Source: Brevibacterium ihuae (lineage in GTDB: Bacteria > Actinomycetota > Actinomycetes > Actinomycetales > Brevibacteriaceae). From it: a DNA stretch of 64,000 bases. Below the pieces are notes generated by a model, which saw nothing but the letters and a program-made list of their open reading frames with translations, ran no database searches and was not told the origin of the DNA. The position numbers and the translations under genes were made by a program. This document shows positions 1 through 10,794 of the stretch, in pieces. Each line of letters starts with the position of its first letter. The stretch's first letter is position 1. Location of the stretch: positions 724,368 to 788,367 of the forward strand of contig NZ_FXWZ01000002.1 of the NCBI RefSeq assembly GCF_900184225.1, read 5' to 3'.

Positions 1-148
1 ATCACCCGGGATGGATCCCGATCTTCTGGTACTGAGCGCATACTGATCGCGGTTCGGCCCGCGCGCCGGGGGCGGGGCCGGAGCGGAACCGGGGCCGGAC
101 CCGGCAGAGCTCCCCCGCCTGGGAGCACGCGCCCGTGCGCGTGCCGAG

Positions 149-197
149 ACAGCGATGTCCTGCGGTTCCGTTCTCAGGAACCGCAGGACATCGCTGT
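149..197 (-). terminator. terminator hairpin downstream of rpiB (conserved hairpin family)
   Basis: A perfect 21-bp inverted repeat (arms 149-169 and 177-197) with loop GTTCTCA lies 12 bases beyond the rpiB stop. Its position fits an intrinsic-type terminator of the minus-strand rpiB operon, although no U-tract follows. The core TGCGGTTCC / GGAACCGCA recurs elsewhere in this window. Nothing else is recognisable in bases 1-148. Confidence 0.75.
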
Positions 198-208
198 GGA
201 CGGGTGGG

Positions 209-676
209 TCAGACGGTGCCGGTGTCCTCGAAGGACCGGATGATGCCGATCCGACGCCCGTGGCGCTCGTCGGCGGAGAACGGCTCGGCGAGGAAGGCGT
301 CGACGATCGCGAGCGCCTCGGCCTCGGAGTGCTGCCGGGCGCCGACGCTGACGATCCACGCATCGTTGTGCTGCCGGGCGAGCTGCGCGATGTCGGTGTT
401 CCACGCGAGCGCCGCGCGCGCCCCGGCGACCTTGTTCGCCGCGATCTGCTCTCCGTTGCCCGAGCCGCCGATGACCACGCCGAGCGAGTCGAGGCCCGCC
501 TCGCGGTCGGCGACGACGGCCTGGGCCGCGGCGATGCAGAACGCCGGGTAGTCGTCGAGCGCGTCGTACTCGAGCGCACCGTGGTCGACGACCTCGAAGC
601 CGCCCTCGGTGAGGTGCTGCTTCAGCGCCTCCTTGAACTCATAGCCGGCGTGGTCGGTTCCCAGATGAACTCTCAT
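209..676 (-). CDS. rpiB: ribose-5-phosphate isomerase B
   Basis: Interconverts ribose 5-phosphate and ribulose 5-phosphate in the non-oxidative pentose phosphate pathway, in the cytosol. The 155-residue product has the RpiB/LacAB fold signature: N-terminal GTDHAGYE, and GGSGNGEQIAANK near residues 70-82. Glu76 stands where mycobacterial RpiB uses Glu as the general base instead of the Cys of E. coli RpiB. The start ATG at 676 is the one directly before the conserved N-terminus; longer readings add low-quality sequence. It follows the DsbA-family gene by 55 bases on the same strand, the Rv2466c-Rv2465c order of M. tuberculosis, so the two are probably co-transcribed. Confidence 0.95.
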   Translation of the reverse strand: MRVHLGTDHAGYEFKEALKQHLTEGGFEVVDHGALEYDALDDYPAFCIAAAQAVVADREAGLDSLGVVIGGSGNGEQIAANKVAGARAALAWNTDIAQLARQHNDAWIVSVGARQHSEAEALAIVDAFLAEPFSADERHGRRIGIIRSFEDTGTV

Positions 677-731
677 GTCTCCCTCGATGATCGGTGGCGC
701 TGCTCGCTGAGGAGCGCCCGGCCGTGCGGTC

Positions 732-1337
732 TCAGTCGAAGATCGGACCCTGGGTGCGCGTGCGCTTGAGCTCGTAGAATCCGGGCGTCGAGGCCACGGC
801 GAGCACTCCGTCGAACAGTCTACCGGCCGCGTCGCCCCGCGGTGCGGGGGTGACCACGGGGCCGAAGAACGCGACGTCGCCAATCGCCACGACCGGGGTG
901 CCGACGTCCTCCCCGACCTTCGAGATGCCCTCCTCGTGCGAGGCGCGCAGCTGCGCGTCGTACTCGTCGGAGTCCGCGAATCCGGCGAGCTCGGCGGGGA
1001 GGCCGACCTCGTCGAGGGACTCGGCGATGACCGCCTCGTAGTCCGTGCGGCCGCCGGGATGGATCCGGGTCCCCATCGCGGTGTAGAGGCCGGGGATGAC
1101 GTCCTCGCCGTGCAGCTCGGCGGCGGCGACGATGACGCGCACCGGGCCCCACGCCCGGTCCATCTTGGCGCGGTAGTCCTCGGGCAGCTCGTCGCGGCCC
1201 TCGTTGAGCACCGAGAGGCTCATGACGTGGAACCGCACGTCGACATCGCGCACCTTCTCCACCTCGAGCGCCCAGCGGGAGCTCATCCATGCCCACGGGC
1301 AGGTGGGGTCGAACCAGAAATCCAGGGTCGTCGACAT
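732..1337 (-). CDS. DsbA-family (Rv2466c-like) thiol oxidoreductase
   Basis: A 201-residue thioredoxin-fold protein of the DsbA/FrnE superfamily, related by sequence and context to M. tuberculosis Rv2466c, a mycothiol-linked reductase. The N-terminal motif [13 protein letters not shown] (Cys13) marks the active site. The position that is Cys in CPxC members is Ala here, leaving one redox-active Cys, so a monothiol mechanism with mycothiol is possible (inference). No signal peptide or lipobox is visible, so it is probably cytosolic. ATG 1337 has a purine-rich upstream stretch and begins exactly at the conserved strand. It is divergent from pepN across a 149-base shared promoter region. Confidence 0.88.
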   Translation of the reverse strand: MSTTLDFWFDPTCPWAWMSSRWALEVEKVRDVDVRFHVMSLSVLNEGRDELPEDYRAKMDRAWGPVRVIVAAAELHGEDVIPGLYTAMGTRIHPGGRTDYEAVIAESLDEVGLPAELAGFADSDEYDAQLRASHEEGISKVGEDVGTPVVAIGDVAFFGPVVTPAPRGDAAGRLFDGVLAVASTPGFYELKRTRTQGPIFD

Positions 1338-1422
1338 CGAGTCGTCCTCTCTGCAGCCGGCCGCTCCGGAACCCGGCGCGGCCGCGTCCTGCGTCCTCAG
1401 CGGTGGCGGTGCTTCGTGAAAC

Positions 1423-1443
1423 AATGATCCAGCAGCGATCATT
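1423..1443. promoter_or_regulatory. inverted repeat in the dsbA-like/pepN divergent promoter region
   Basis: AATGATC - 7-base spacer - GATCATT lies at 1423-1429 and 1437-1443, 44 bases upstream of the pepN ATG and about 85 bases upstream of the divergent DsbA-like gene. It is AT-rich against a very GC-rich background and sits where an operator or promoter would be. The binding protein cannot be named from sequence. Confidence 0.4.
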
Positions 1444-1486
1444 CCACACCTGCATCCCACACCCGACAGCCCCGGGAGGCTCATCG

Positions 1487-4147
1487 ATGCCGCAGCACAA
1501 CCTCACGCGCGCGGAGGCGCAGACCCGCGCCGCGCTCCTCGCCGTCGAGTCCTACGACATCACCCTCGTCCTCGACGGGAAGGGCGAGGACTTCCGCTCG
1601 GTGACGACGGTGCGCTTCACCGCGGAGGACGGTGCGGAGACCTTCATCGACGCGATCACCGCCGAGGTCTCCTCGATCACGCTCAACGGCGCGGCCCTCG
1701 ATCCCGCGGAGCACGTGTCCGCCGGTCGCATCGCGTTTCCCGGGCTCGCCGCGGACAACGTCCTCACGGTCGATGCGCGCTTCGCGTACATGAACACCGG
1801 CGAGGGCCTCCATCGGTTCGTCGACCCGGTGGACGACGAGGTGTACCTCTACACCCAGTTCGAGGTGCCCGACGCCCGCCGCGTGTTCCCGGTGTTCGAA
1901 CAGCCCGACCTCAAGGCCTCGTTCTCCTTCACCGTCCTCGCCCCCGACCACTGGACGGTGGTGTCGAACTCCCCCACCCCGCTCGCCGCGGAGGCCGCGG
2001 AGGTCGCCGCCGACCTCGGGATCGATGACGCCGGACTCGCCATGTGGCGGTTCGCGCCCACTCCCCCGATCTCCGGCTACATCACCGCGATCATCGCCGG
2101 ACCCTACCGCGGCACCTTCTCCTCGCTGCGCAGCTCCGACGGAGAGGACGTCGCGCTCGGCGTCTACTGCCGCGCCTCGCTCTTCGAGCACCTCGACGCC
2201 GAGGCGATCCTCGACATCACGCGGGCGGGCTTCGCGTTCTACGAGGAGGCCTTCGGCACTCCGTACCCGTTCGAGAAGTACGACCAGCTCTTCGTCCCGG
2301 AGTTCAACGCGGGGGCGATGGAGAACGCCGGGGCCGTGACCTTCCTCGAGAACTACGTCTTCCGCTCCCGGCCCACGCAGGCCATGGTCGAGCGCCGCGC
2401 GGTGACGATCCTCCACGAGCTCGCCCACATGTGGTTCGGCGACCTCGTGACGATGCGCTGGTGGAACGACCTCTGGCTCAACGAGTCGTTCGCCGAGTTC
2501 ATGTCGACCCTCGCCACCGCGGAGGCCACGGAGTTCACCGACGCCTGGACGACCTTCGCGACCCTCGAGAAGGCCTGGGCCTACCGCCAGGACCAGCTGC
2601 CGAGCACCCATCCGATCGTCGCGCCGATCGAGGACCTCGCCGATGTCGAGGTGAACTTCGACGGCATCACCTACGCAAAGGGCGCCTCGGTCCTCAAGCA
2701 GCTCGTCGCCTGGGTGGGCCGGGAGGAGTTCTTCACCGGCGTGCGGCGCTACTTCGAGCGGCACGCGTGGTCGAACACCGAGCTCGCCGACCTCATGACC
2801 GAGCTCACCGCGGCGTCCGGACGCGACCTCGAGTCCTGGACCGCGCTCTGGCTCGAGGAGTCCGGGGTCACCCTCCTGCGCCCGCGGCTCGAGCGCACCG
2901 CCGACGGCGCGGTCGCCGCGCTCGCTCTCGAGCAGAGCCGGGTCGAGCTCCCCGGGCAGCCGGTCCCCAGCCTGCGGCCGCAGCGCGTGGGGGTCGGGAT
3001 CTACGCCCTCGGCGCGGACGGCATCTTCACCCGCACCGCCTTCCACGAGATCGACGTCGACGGCCCCACCTCCGAGGTCCCCCTCGGCCGTCCGGGCCGC
3101 GCAGGGAGTGCGGGTGCCGTGGGTGCACTCGGGGATCGGTCCGCAGCACCCGAGGTCGTCGTCGTCAACGACGCCGACCTCGCCTACGCGAAGGTGCGCT
3201 TCGACGAGGACAGCCTGCGGACCGCGATGGCCCACCTGAGCGGGTTCACCGACTCCCTCACCCAGCTCATGGTCCTGTCGACGGTGTGGGACATGGTGCG
3301 CGACGGCGAGCTGCCGGCCTGCGCGTACATCGACATGCTGTGCGAGCACCTGCCGTCGGTCACGCACTCCACCGGTCTGCTCGTCCAGATGCGCCAGCTC
3401 GCGACCGCGCTCGACGTGTACCTGCCGCCCACGGAGCGCCGCTCCGCGCGCACCCGGGTGGCGGAGGCGCTGCAGCGGATGATGCATGCCGCTCCGGCCG
3501 GCTCCGACCAGCAGCTCCAGTTCTTCCAGGGGTTCGTCGCCCACGCGACCGCCCCGGAGCAGCTCGACGCCCTCGCCGCGCTCCTCGACTCGGATGCCGA
3601 ACCGGCCCCCGGGCTCGACCTCGACACCGACCTCCGGTGGTCGGTGGTCATCGCCCTCGCGGCGGCGGGCCGGCTCGACCGTGCCGGGATCGACCGCTGG
3701 CTCGCCGCGGACGACACCGCCACCGGACGCCGGAGCGCGGAGACCGCTCTCGCGGCGCCGGCCGCACCGGCCGCGAAGACCGCGGCGTTCCGCCGTCTCG
3801 TCGAGGACCGCTCCCTGCCGAACGCCACCGCCGCCGCGATCGTCCGAGGGTTCCGCCTCGGCCTCGAGACCGACACCGGGGATCCGGTGCCCGCCGAGGA
3901 GCCGTTCGACGCCTTCTCCGTCGAGTACTTCGCGCGGCTGGCCGGCTGGTGGGAGACCCGCACGCTCGAGATCGCGCAGCTCCTCACGCTCGAGCTCTAC
4001 CCGCCGGCATCGACGGCGACCGTGGAGGCCACCACCCGCTGGCTCGACTCCCATCCGGCCGCGCCCAAGGGCCTGCTCCGGCTCGTCCGGGAGAACCTCG
4101 ACACCGCCCGCCGCACCCTGCGATGCCAGGCGGCCGCCCGCCCCTGA
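1487..4147 (+). CDS. pepN: aminopeptidase N (M1 family zinc metallopeptidase)
   Basis: Cytosolic M1 aminopeptidase that trims N-terminal residues from peptides. The 886-residue protein has the usual actinobacterial length. The substrate-anchoring GAMEN motif is followed by the zinc motif HELAH (His310, His314) with the third ligand Glu in NESF 19 residues on (about 333). The C-terminal ERAP1-like helical domain fills roughly residues 520-870. ATG 1487 begins [12 protein letters not shown], the family's usual N-terminus; the reading frame is open further upstream but carries no similarity. Conserved synteny with the Rv2466c-like gene and glbO supports the call. Confidence 0.96.
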   Translation: MPQHNLTRAEAQTRAALLAVESYDITLVLDGKGEDFRSVTTVRFTAEDGAETFIDAITAEVSSITLNGAALDPAEHVSAGRIAFPGLAADNVLTVDARFAYMNTGEGLHRFVDPVDDEVYLYTQFEVPDARRVFPVFEQPDLKASFSFTVLAPDHWTVVSNSPTPLAAEAAEVAADLGIDDAGLAMWRFAPTPPISGYITAIIAGPYRGTFSSLRSSDGEDVALGVYCRASLFEHLDAEAILDITRAGFAFYEEAFGTPYPFEKYDQLFVPEFNAGAMENAGAVTFLENYVFRSRPTQAMVERRAVTILHELAHMWFGDLVTMRWWNDLWLNESFAEFMSTLATAEATEFTDAWTTFATLEKAWAYRQDQLPSTHPIVAPIEDLADVEVNFDGITYAKGASVLKQLVAWVGREEFFTGVRRYFERHAWSNTELADLMTELTAASGRDLESWTALWLEESGVTLLRPRLERTADGAVAALALEQSRVELPGQPVPSLRPQRVGVGIYALGADGIFTRTAFHEIDVDGPTSEVPLGRPGRAGSAGAVGALGDRSAAPEVVVVNDADLAYAKVRFDEDSLRTAMAHLSGFTDSLTQLMVLSTVWDMVRDGELPACAYIDMLCEHLPSVTHSTGLLVQMRQLATALDVYLPPTERRSARTRVAEALQRMMHAAPAGSDQQLQFFQGFVAHATAPEQLDALAALLDSDAEPAPGLDLDTDLRWSVVIALAAAGRLDRAGIDRWLAADDTATGRRSAETALAAPAAPAAKTAAFRRLVEDRSLPNATAAAIVRGFRLGLETDTGDPVPAEEPFDAFSVEYFARLAGWWETRTLEIAQLLTLELYPPASTATVEATTRWLDSHPAAPKGLLRLVRENLDTARRTLRCQAAARP

Positions 4148-4312
4148 GCGCTGCTGAGAGGCTGCTCACGTCCGTCCCGCCCTCCGACTCCCTGCGGCGG
4201 AGATCGTTCCCGGTGAGGCGGGAGGCGCGAGCGGTCCGCTCAGCTCGTCCCCAGACACCCCCGGCCCGTTTTCCGGCGATACTCAGACACCGCCCCTACC
4301 GTGGAATCCCGT

Positions 4313-5359
4313 ATGCAGACTCCAGCTGAACAGGTCCGTGACGCCGTCACCGAGACCGTCGACAAGACCACCGAATTCGACTACTGGGCGTTCTTCCTCG
4401 GCACGCCGCTGCGCATCGTCGTCATCGTCATCGTGTCGATCGTCGTCAACCTCCTCGTGCGCAAGCTCATCAACCGGTTCGCCCAGTCCATCGCCGACGG
4501 CTCCACCGCCGCCTCGGACCGGAGGCGGTTCGCCGTCTCCGAGGGTGCCGCCGAGTCCTCGTCCCAGGACCCCACCGCCCGTGCCCGCCGCGCCCAGCGC
4601 GCCAAGACCGTCGGATCGATGCTGCAGTCGATCGCGACGATCGTCATCAGCGTCATCGCGTTCCTCATGGTGCTCACCGAGCTCGGCTTCAACCTCGGGC
4701 CCGTCCTCGCCTCGGCCGGCATCGCCGGTGTCGCGATCGGCTTCGGCGCCCAGACCCTCGTCAAGGACTACCTGTCCGGATTCTTCATCGTCGTCGAGGA
4801 CCAGTACGGGATCGGCGACTCGGTGGACCTCGGAGAGGCCGTCGGCATCGTCGAGGAGGTCGAGCTGCGGACCACGCGCGTGCGCGGCGTCGACGGGACC
4901 CTGTGGCACGTGCGCAACGGCGAGATCCTGCGCGTGGGCAACCAGTCGCAGGGCTGGGCGCGGGCCGTCATGGACATCCCGCTCCCCTACAGCTCCGACC
5001 GCACGACGATCGACGAGGTCATCGCCGACGCCGTCGCCGCGATCCGCCGCGATCCCAAGATCGCCCCGGTGATCCTCGAGGACCCGGAGATCTGGGGCGT
5101 CGAGGCCATCACCGGCGAGTCCATGACGATCCGCACGGTCATCAAGACCGAGCCGAACGAGCAGTGGGCCGTCGCCCGCGCCTTCCGCGCGGCGATCAAG
5201 CACGAGCTCGACGTCCGCGGACTCCGGATGCCCCTCCCCCAGCAGACGGTCCTGCGCACGATCCCCGACCCCGCGCACGCGGTCAAGGAGTCGGAGTCGG
5301 AGTCCGGCGAGTCCGACGGGGACACAGGATCGGACGGATCGGCGAAACCGGTACAGTGA
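4313..5359 (+). CDS. MscS-family mechanosensitive ion channel
   Basis: Inner-membrane small-conductance mechanosensitive channel that releases solutes on hypo-osmotic shock. The protein has about 348 residues. Hydrophobic helices lie near residues 25-48 and 105-130, followed by the pore-lining TM3 with a Gly/Ala pattern (ASAGIAGVAIGFGAQTLVKD). The beta domain comes next (FIVVEDQYGIGD) and then the alpha/beta cytoplasmic domain. The C-terminal 30 residues are Ser/Asp/Glu-rich and probably disordered. ATG 4313 is preferred because GGAA lies six bases upstream; an in-frame GTG at 4301 would add four residues. Confidence 0.93.
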   Translation: MQTPAEQVRDAVTETVDKTTEFDYWAFFLGTPLRIVVIVIVSIVVNLLVRKLINRFAQSIADGSTAASDRRRFAVSEGAAESSSQDPTARARRAQRAKTVGSMLQSIATIVISVIAFLMVLTELGFNLGPVLASAGIAGVAIGFGAQTLVKDYLSGFFIVVEDQYGIGDSVDLGEAVGIVEEVELRTTRVRGVDGTLWHVRNGEILRVGNQSQGWARAVMDIPLPYSSDRTTIDEVIADAVAAIRRDPKIAPVILEDPEIWGVEAITGESMTIRTVIKTEPNEQWAVARAFRAAIKHELDVRGLRMPLPQQTVLRTIPDPAHAVKESESESGESDGDTGSDGSAKPVQ

Positions 5360-5387
5360 TCGGACGCAGACGACCGGGAGGGCCCAC

Positions 5388-5831
5388 ATGAACGACGGCG
5401 AGGCGCCGCAGCGCCCCGACAGCTTCTTCGCGATGGTGGGCGGCCATCGGACGTTCACGACCCTCGTCGACACCTTCTACGCCGGGGTCGCCGACGACGA
5501 GTACCTCATCGCGATGTATCCCGAGGGCCACGAGCTCGACGGTGCCAAGCACCGCCTGCAGACCTTCCTCGAGCAGTACTTCGGCGGCCCGACGACGTAC
5601 CAGGAGGAGCGCGGCCACCCGCGGCTGCGGATGCGGCACTTCCCGTTCCCCGTCACCCCGAAGGCCCGCGATCATTGGCTGCAGCACATGCGCGCCGCGA
5701 TGGACGCGATCGCGCTCCCGCCGATGTACGACGCCGTGATGTGGGACTACTTCCAGCGCGCCGCGACCGCGATGCTCAACACCCCGGACGAGCACGACGC
5801 GCCTCCGCCGGCGGGCCCGCGCCTCCTCTGA
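5388..5831 (+). CDS. glbO: group II truncated haemoglobin (trHbO)
   Basis: Haem protein of the 2-over-2 globin family, group II, thought to bind O2 and detoxify reactive species. The 147-residue sequence shows the TrHbO signatures: FYAGVADD near helix B (Tyr B10), an RHFPFPV stretch around the proximal region, and DHWLQHM with the group-II Trp at G8. It starts 28 bases after mscS, preceded by GGGAGGG, so the two are probably co-transcribed. In M. tuberculosis glbO is also close to pepN. Confidence 0.93.
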   Translation: MNDGEAPQRPDSFFAMVGGHRTFTTLVDTFYAGVADDEYLIAMYPEGHELDGAKHRLQTFLEQYFGGPTTYQEERGHPRLRMRHFPFPVTPKARDHWLQHMRAAMDAIALPPMYDAVMWDYFQRAATAMLNTPDEHDAPPPAGPRLL

Positions 5832-5839
5832 GCCGGCGG

Positions 5840-6493
5840 TCAGCCGACCGTGCGGGTGAGCACGTGCCCGGTGTCGGTGCTCAGGCGCGCCCACGTCCCG
5901 GCACGGCGGACCGCGACCCGGTGCGCGCCTGCGAGGAATCCCAGACCGTCGAGTGCGAGAGCGACGCCCGAGCTCACACCGGCGACGCCGGCGAGCGGCC
6001 GGGACCAGATCCGTCGTCGCAGCGCGCTCACCGCCGGCCCGCCGGCCGCTCCGGGCACCCCGGCGGCGACCTCGGCGATGCCCTCCGCGGCCGCGGCGCG
6101 GACCTCTGCGGCCGCGATCTCGCCCGACTCCTCCCAGGGTCCGCGCGGCGGGGTGATCCCCGCCCACGGCACCCGCACCTCCTGCGGGGGCACAGGGACC
6201 CGCAGATGGCCCTGCGACTCCGCGCGGGCGAACCGGTCGCCGAGCGCCGCGAGCGGGACGATGACATCGGTGCCGTCGAGCTCCGGACCGGTGAGCCGCA
6301 CGATCCGCATCCCGAGTGCGAGCGGCGTCGGATCCCCGAGACCGTGCGGGTGGAGGGGTGAGACGGTGAGGACGAGTGCCGGCCCGTGGACGGCGAGGCG
6401 CATCGCGCCGTCCGGGTCGAGGCGCTGCGCCCGCTGGACGAAGACCCGCCAGTCCCGCAGGTCGGCAGGGGCGGTGAGCTCGAGATCGGTCAT
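5840..6493 (-). CDS. conserved hypothetical protein of unknown function
   Basis: A 217-residue protein rich in Ala, Arg and Leu that I cannot assign to a family. No P-loop, metal motif, signal peptide or convincing membrane helix is visible. The N-terminal half (LxDWRVFVQRAQRLDPDGAMRL) looks folded, and the middle has an Ala-rich helix (about 120-150). Its ATG overlaps the stop of the upstream thioesterase gene (ATGA at 6490-6493), so it is translationally coupled to that gene. It is convergent with glbO, with only eight bases between the stops. Confidence 0.8.
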   Translation of the reverse strand: MTDLELTAPADLRDWRVFVQRAQRLDPDGAMRLAVHGPALVLTVSPLHPHGLGDPTPLALGMRIVRLTGPELDGTDVIVPLAALGDRFARAESQGHLRVPVPPQEVRVPWAGITPPRGPWEESGEIAAAEVRAAAAEGIAEVAAGVPGAAGGPAVSALRRRIWSRPLAGVAGVSSGVALALDGLGFLAGAHRVAVRRAGTWARLSTDTGHVLTRTVG

Positions 6494-7032
6494 CCGCGCC
6501 TGCGCAGCGGAACCCGGTCGCCGACCACCGCGGTGAGCGCCGCGGTCTCGGACTCGGTGAGTCGACGCGCGCGTCCGGTGGCGGAGTCGACCATCGCGAT
6601 GACCGATTCGGCCACGGTGTAGGCGCGCGAGCCGTCGGGTTCCGCGATGACGTACCCGACGTCGACGGTGGCCGGGCCGACCGCGGAGATCACCGTGTCG
6701 ACGGCGATCGGGCCGGTGCGGTACGGGATCGGCGTGCGGTACTCGATCCGATGGGAGAACACGAGGATGTCGGTATCGACCGACGCCCGGCCGAACACCG
6801 GCGGGAAGCCGGGGCCGAGGATCACCTCGGCCGCGCCGTGCTCACCGGGAGTCGAGGCGGCATCGCGCGCCGCCGTCGGGGAGCCGAACGCCCGGACGCG
6901 GGCCTCCTCGAGGATCCGGAACTGCGTGACGTTGTTGACGTGCCCGTAGGCGTCCATGTCGCCCCAGCGCAGCTCGATGAGCACCCGGGTGAACGGGCCG
7001 CGCAGCAGCGGATCGGTGAGAGGCGCATCCAT
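6490..7032 (-). CDS. hotdog-fold acyl-CoA thioesterase (4HBT type)
   Basis: Cytosolic thioesterase, probably hydrolysing acyl-CoA substrates; substrate unknown. The 180-residue product has the 4HBT signature near its N-terminus: RWGDMDAYGHVNNVTQFRILEEAR, with the active-site Asp in D-x-x-GHVNN. Starts at ATG 7032 or ATG 7041 differ by three residues; I chose the one directly before DAPLTDP. It is coupled by an ATGA overlap to the hypothetical gene downstream and is divergent from tesB, another thioesterase, suggesting related roles in acyl-CoA turnover. Confidence 0.88.
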   Translation of the reverse strand: MDAPLTDPLLRGPFTRVLIELRWGDMDAYGHVNNVTQFRILEEARVRAFGSPTAARDAASTPGEHGAAEVILGPGFPPVFGRASVDTDILVFSHRIEYRTPIPYRTGPIAVDTVISAVGPATVDVGYVIAEPDGSRAYTVAESVIAMVDSATGRARRLTESETAALTAVVGDRVPLRRRG

Positions 7033-7115
7033 GCCTCCCATTGTGCCAGCCGGGCAGGCCTTCCTCACGGCCCGGTCGCGGCGACCTCGGGCGCGGTCGC
7101 GGGGGGCGACCGGAC

Positions 7116-7121
7116 TAGAAT
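7116..7121 (+). promoter_or_regulatory. probable tesB -10 element (TAGAAT)
   Basis: TAGAAT matches the actinobacterial housekeeping -10 consensus and lies 58 bases upstream of the tesB ATG. A GGTCGC-GGGGGG-GCGACC inverted repeat (7095-7112) sits immediately upstream where a -35 would be. No recognisable -35 hexamer is present. Confidence 0.5.
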
Positions 7122-7178
7122 CGTGCTGACCGGCCCGACCCCGCACCGCTACGGGCCCACCTGCGATCCTGGAGCACC

Positions 7179-8060
7179 ATGAATCATTCCGACAACGTCG
7201 CCGAGCTGCTGCGCGTGCTGCGTCTCACGCCGACCGATCCGATCCACCGCAGCCGCGAGACCGAGTTCTTCGAGGGACCGAGCCAGTTCAAGCCGGACGG
7301 CCGGGTGTTCGGCGGCCAGGTCCTCGCCCAGTGCGTCATGGCCGGCGGCCTCACCGTCGCAGACGACCGCCCGATCCACTCGCTCCACGGCTATTTCCTC
7401 CGCACCGGCGACGCCACCCGGCCGATCGTCTTCGGAGTGGAGAACCTCCGCGACGGCGGTTCGTTCTCCGCCCGGCGCGTCCACGCGTACCAGAACGGCG
7501 AGCCGATCATGTCGGTGATGTCGTCCTTCCAGCTCGTCCAGGACGGCTACGACCACAGCGACGAGTTCCCCGCCGGCATGCCCGATCCCGAGGACTGCCC
7601 CGAGATCAAGGACCTCATCGGCTCGGTCGACCTCCCGCACGTCCAGGAGTGGCTCGTCAAGCGGCCCTTCGACGTGCGGCCCGTCGAGCCCTCCCTCTAC
7701 CTCGAGCACCAGGGCGATCAGGTGTCCCGGCAGCACGTGTGGATCCGCGCCTCCGCGGAGTTCCCGGCCGATCCGCTCCTCAACGCAGCCGCTCTCGCCT
7801 ATGCGAGCGACTTCAACCTGCTCGAGCCGGCGATGCGGCGCAGCGGGCTCGCGTGGCAGACCCCGGGTCTGCGGCTCGCGAGCCTCGACCACGCGATGTG
7901 GTGGCACCGGCCGATCCGGGCCGACGAGTGGATGCTCTACTCGCAGAACTCCCCGTCCGCCGAGGGCGGGCGCGCGCTCGGTGCAGGCCGGATCTTCGCG
8001 CGCGACGGGCAGCTCCTCGCCACCGTCGCCCAGCAGGGGATGATGCGCGTCAAGCACTGA
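7179..8060 (+). CDS. tesB: acyl-CoA thioesterase II
   Basis: Hydrolyses medium- and long-chain acyl-CoA to free fatty acid and CoA. The 293-residue double-hotdog protein shows the TesB pattern. The N-terminal hotdog has RVFGGQVLAQ and the Asp-containing HSLHGYFLRTGD. The C-terminal hotdog has NAAALAYASDFNLLEPA, LASLDHAMWWHRP and a final GRIFARDGQLLATVAQQGMMR. ATG 7179 follows CCTGGAGCACC. The gene ends 15 bases before a bidirectional terminator shared with ettA. Confidence 0.95.
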   Translation: MNHSDNVAELLRVLRLTPTDPIHRSRETEFFEGPSQFKPDGRVFGGQVLAQCVMAGGLTVADDRPIHSLHGYFLRTGDATRPIVFGVENLRDGGSFSARRVHAYQNGEPIMSVMSSFQLVQDGYDHSDEFPAGMPDPEDCPEIKDLIGSVDLPHVQEWLVKRPFDVRPVEPSLYLEHQGDQVSRQHVWIRASAEFPADPLLNAAALAYASDFNLLEPAMRRSGLAWQTPGLRLASLDHAMWWHRPIRADEWMLYSQNSPSAEGGRALGAGRIFARDGQLLATVAQQGMMRVKH

Positions 8061-8074
8061 GCCCGCGGGCGGAC

Positions 8075-8122
8075 ACGACGGTGCCCTGCGGTTCCGGGAG
8101 CGGAACCGCAGGGCACCGTCGT
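8075..8122. terminator. bidirectional terminator between tesB and ettA (conserved hairpin family)
   Basis: A perfect 21-bp inverted repeat (arms 8075-8095 and 8102-8122, loop GGGAGC) fills the space between the convergent stops of tesB and ettA. It shares the TGCGGTTCC / GGAACCGCA core with the hairpins at 149-197 and 53786-53816. Confidence 0.8.
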
Positions 8123-8129
8123 CTGCGCG

Positions 8130-9812
<1,683 letters not shown>

Positions 9813-9934
9813 AGTGTCCCCAGGCTATCCGCTCGAGGGCGGAAGCGGCCAATCCCCGCGCGCCGGCGCACCGGTCGAGCACAGGCGGCGGCACCGCACC
9901 GAGCCGAGCAGCACTCGCCGCGGAATGCGGGACG

Positions 9935-10597
9935 TCAGTTGCCGCCGAGCGACGGCTCCTCACCGTCGCCGGACCCGCCTCCGGAACCACCGCCGTCGGA
10001 TCCGTCATCCGCTCCTCCGCCGTCGACACCGGAGTCTCCTGCGCCCGATCCCCCGCTGTCCTCCGCGGGGTCCTCGGACGCCTCCTCGCGCGGCCGGTTG
10101 ATGTCCTCGCCCGGGATGTGACCGGCTCCGTTGTCCTCGCCGGACTCGGAGCGCTTCTCGCCGTCGGGATCGTCGACCCCCTCGGGCCGATCGACCGCGC
10201 CGTAGAGGCACGTGTCGACGGATTCGCTCGGGGGCATGAGACGGGCAGTCGCTGAATCGCCGCGGATCTCCCCGACGACGCAGCCCTCCTCGACCCGGAC
10301 GCCGAACATCTTGGCCGGCACCTCGTTGCCGAGCGGCGATTCGTCGAGCGTGGTCTCGATCCCCTCGGGGTCGTAGCCGGCCTCGATGAGGGTGTCGAAG
10401 ACCTCCTGCGAGCTGGGCAGGCTCTCCTGACCGGTGAGCGGCTCGAGCGCCGCGACGACCTCGTCGACGACCGCCGGCTCCTCCACCGCCTCACCGCCGG
10501 ACGGATCCGCAGGCTCCTGCGTGAAGAGGGAGCAGCCGCTGAGTCCGAGCGCCGACAGCAGGAGGACGGGCACCGCTGATCGCGGATCGAACTTCAT
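9935..10597 (-). CDS. lipoprotein, DUF6993-like
   Basis: Secreted, lipid-anchored protein of unknown function. Of 220 residues, the first 22 or so form a lipoprotein signal (LLLSALGLSGC lipobox). A region near 60-135 resembles the actinobacterial DUF6993 domain (xxVFDTLIEAGYDPEGIETT, then EGCVVGEIRG), with two conserved Cys that could pair. The last 75 residues are Gly/Ser/Asp/Glu-rich and probably disordered, perhaps a spacer to or through the wall. ATG 10597 has GGAGGAG five bases upstream. The DUF assignment is from memory of the pattern. Confidence 0.8.
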   Translation of the reverse strand: MKFDPRSAVPVLLLSALGLSGCSLFTQEPADPSGGEAVEEPAVVDEVVAALEPLTGQESLPSSQEVFDTLIEAGYDPEGIETTLDESPLGNEVPAKMFGVRVEEGCVVGEIRGDSATARLMPPSESVDTCLYGAVDRPEGVDDPDGEKRSESGEDNGAGHIPGEDINRPREEASEDPAEDSGGSGAGDSGVDGGGADDGSDGGGSGGGSGDGEEPSLGGN

Positions 10598-10794
10598 GGC
10601 ACTCCTCCGGTCCGGCACGCATTCGCCTGCTCCACTGTAGCGCCTCGTACCTGCGCCCGACCCCGGAACGCGCCCGGGTCACGACAGGCCCGGTCCGGAA
10701 CGCTCGCGGCAGCGTGCCCGACCCCTCATCGGCGCGCTCACGTTGCGCGTCCCGGTGCCCGTGCGCGGCCACCGGGAGCCGAGGGCTGCCGTCC

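Noticed and set aside
1481..4054. Minus-strand open frame of 857 codons opposite pepN
   Set aside because: Third-position GC bias leaves the opposite strand open; the sequence has no family similarity and pepN is complete.
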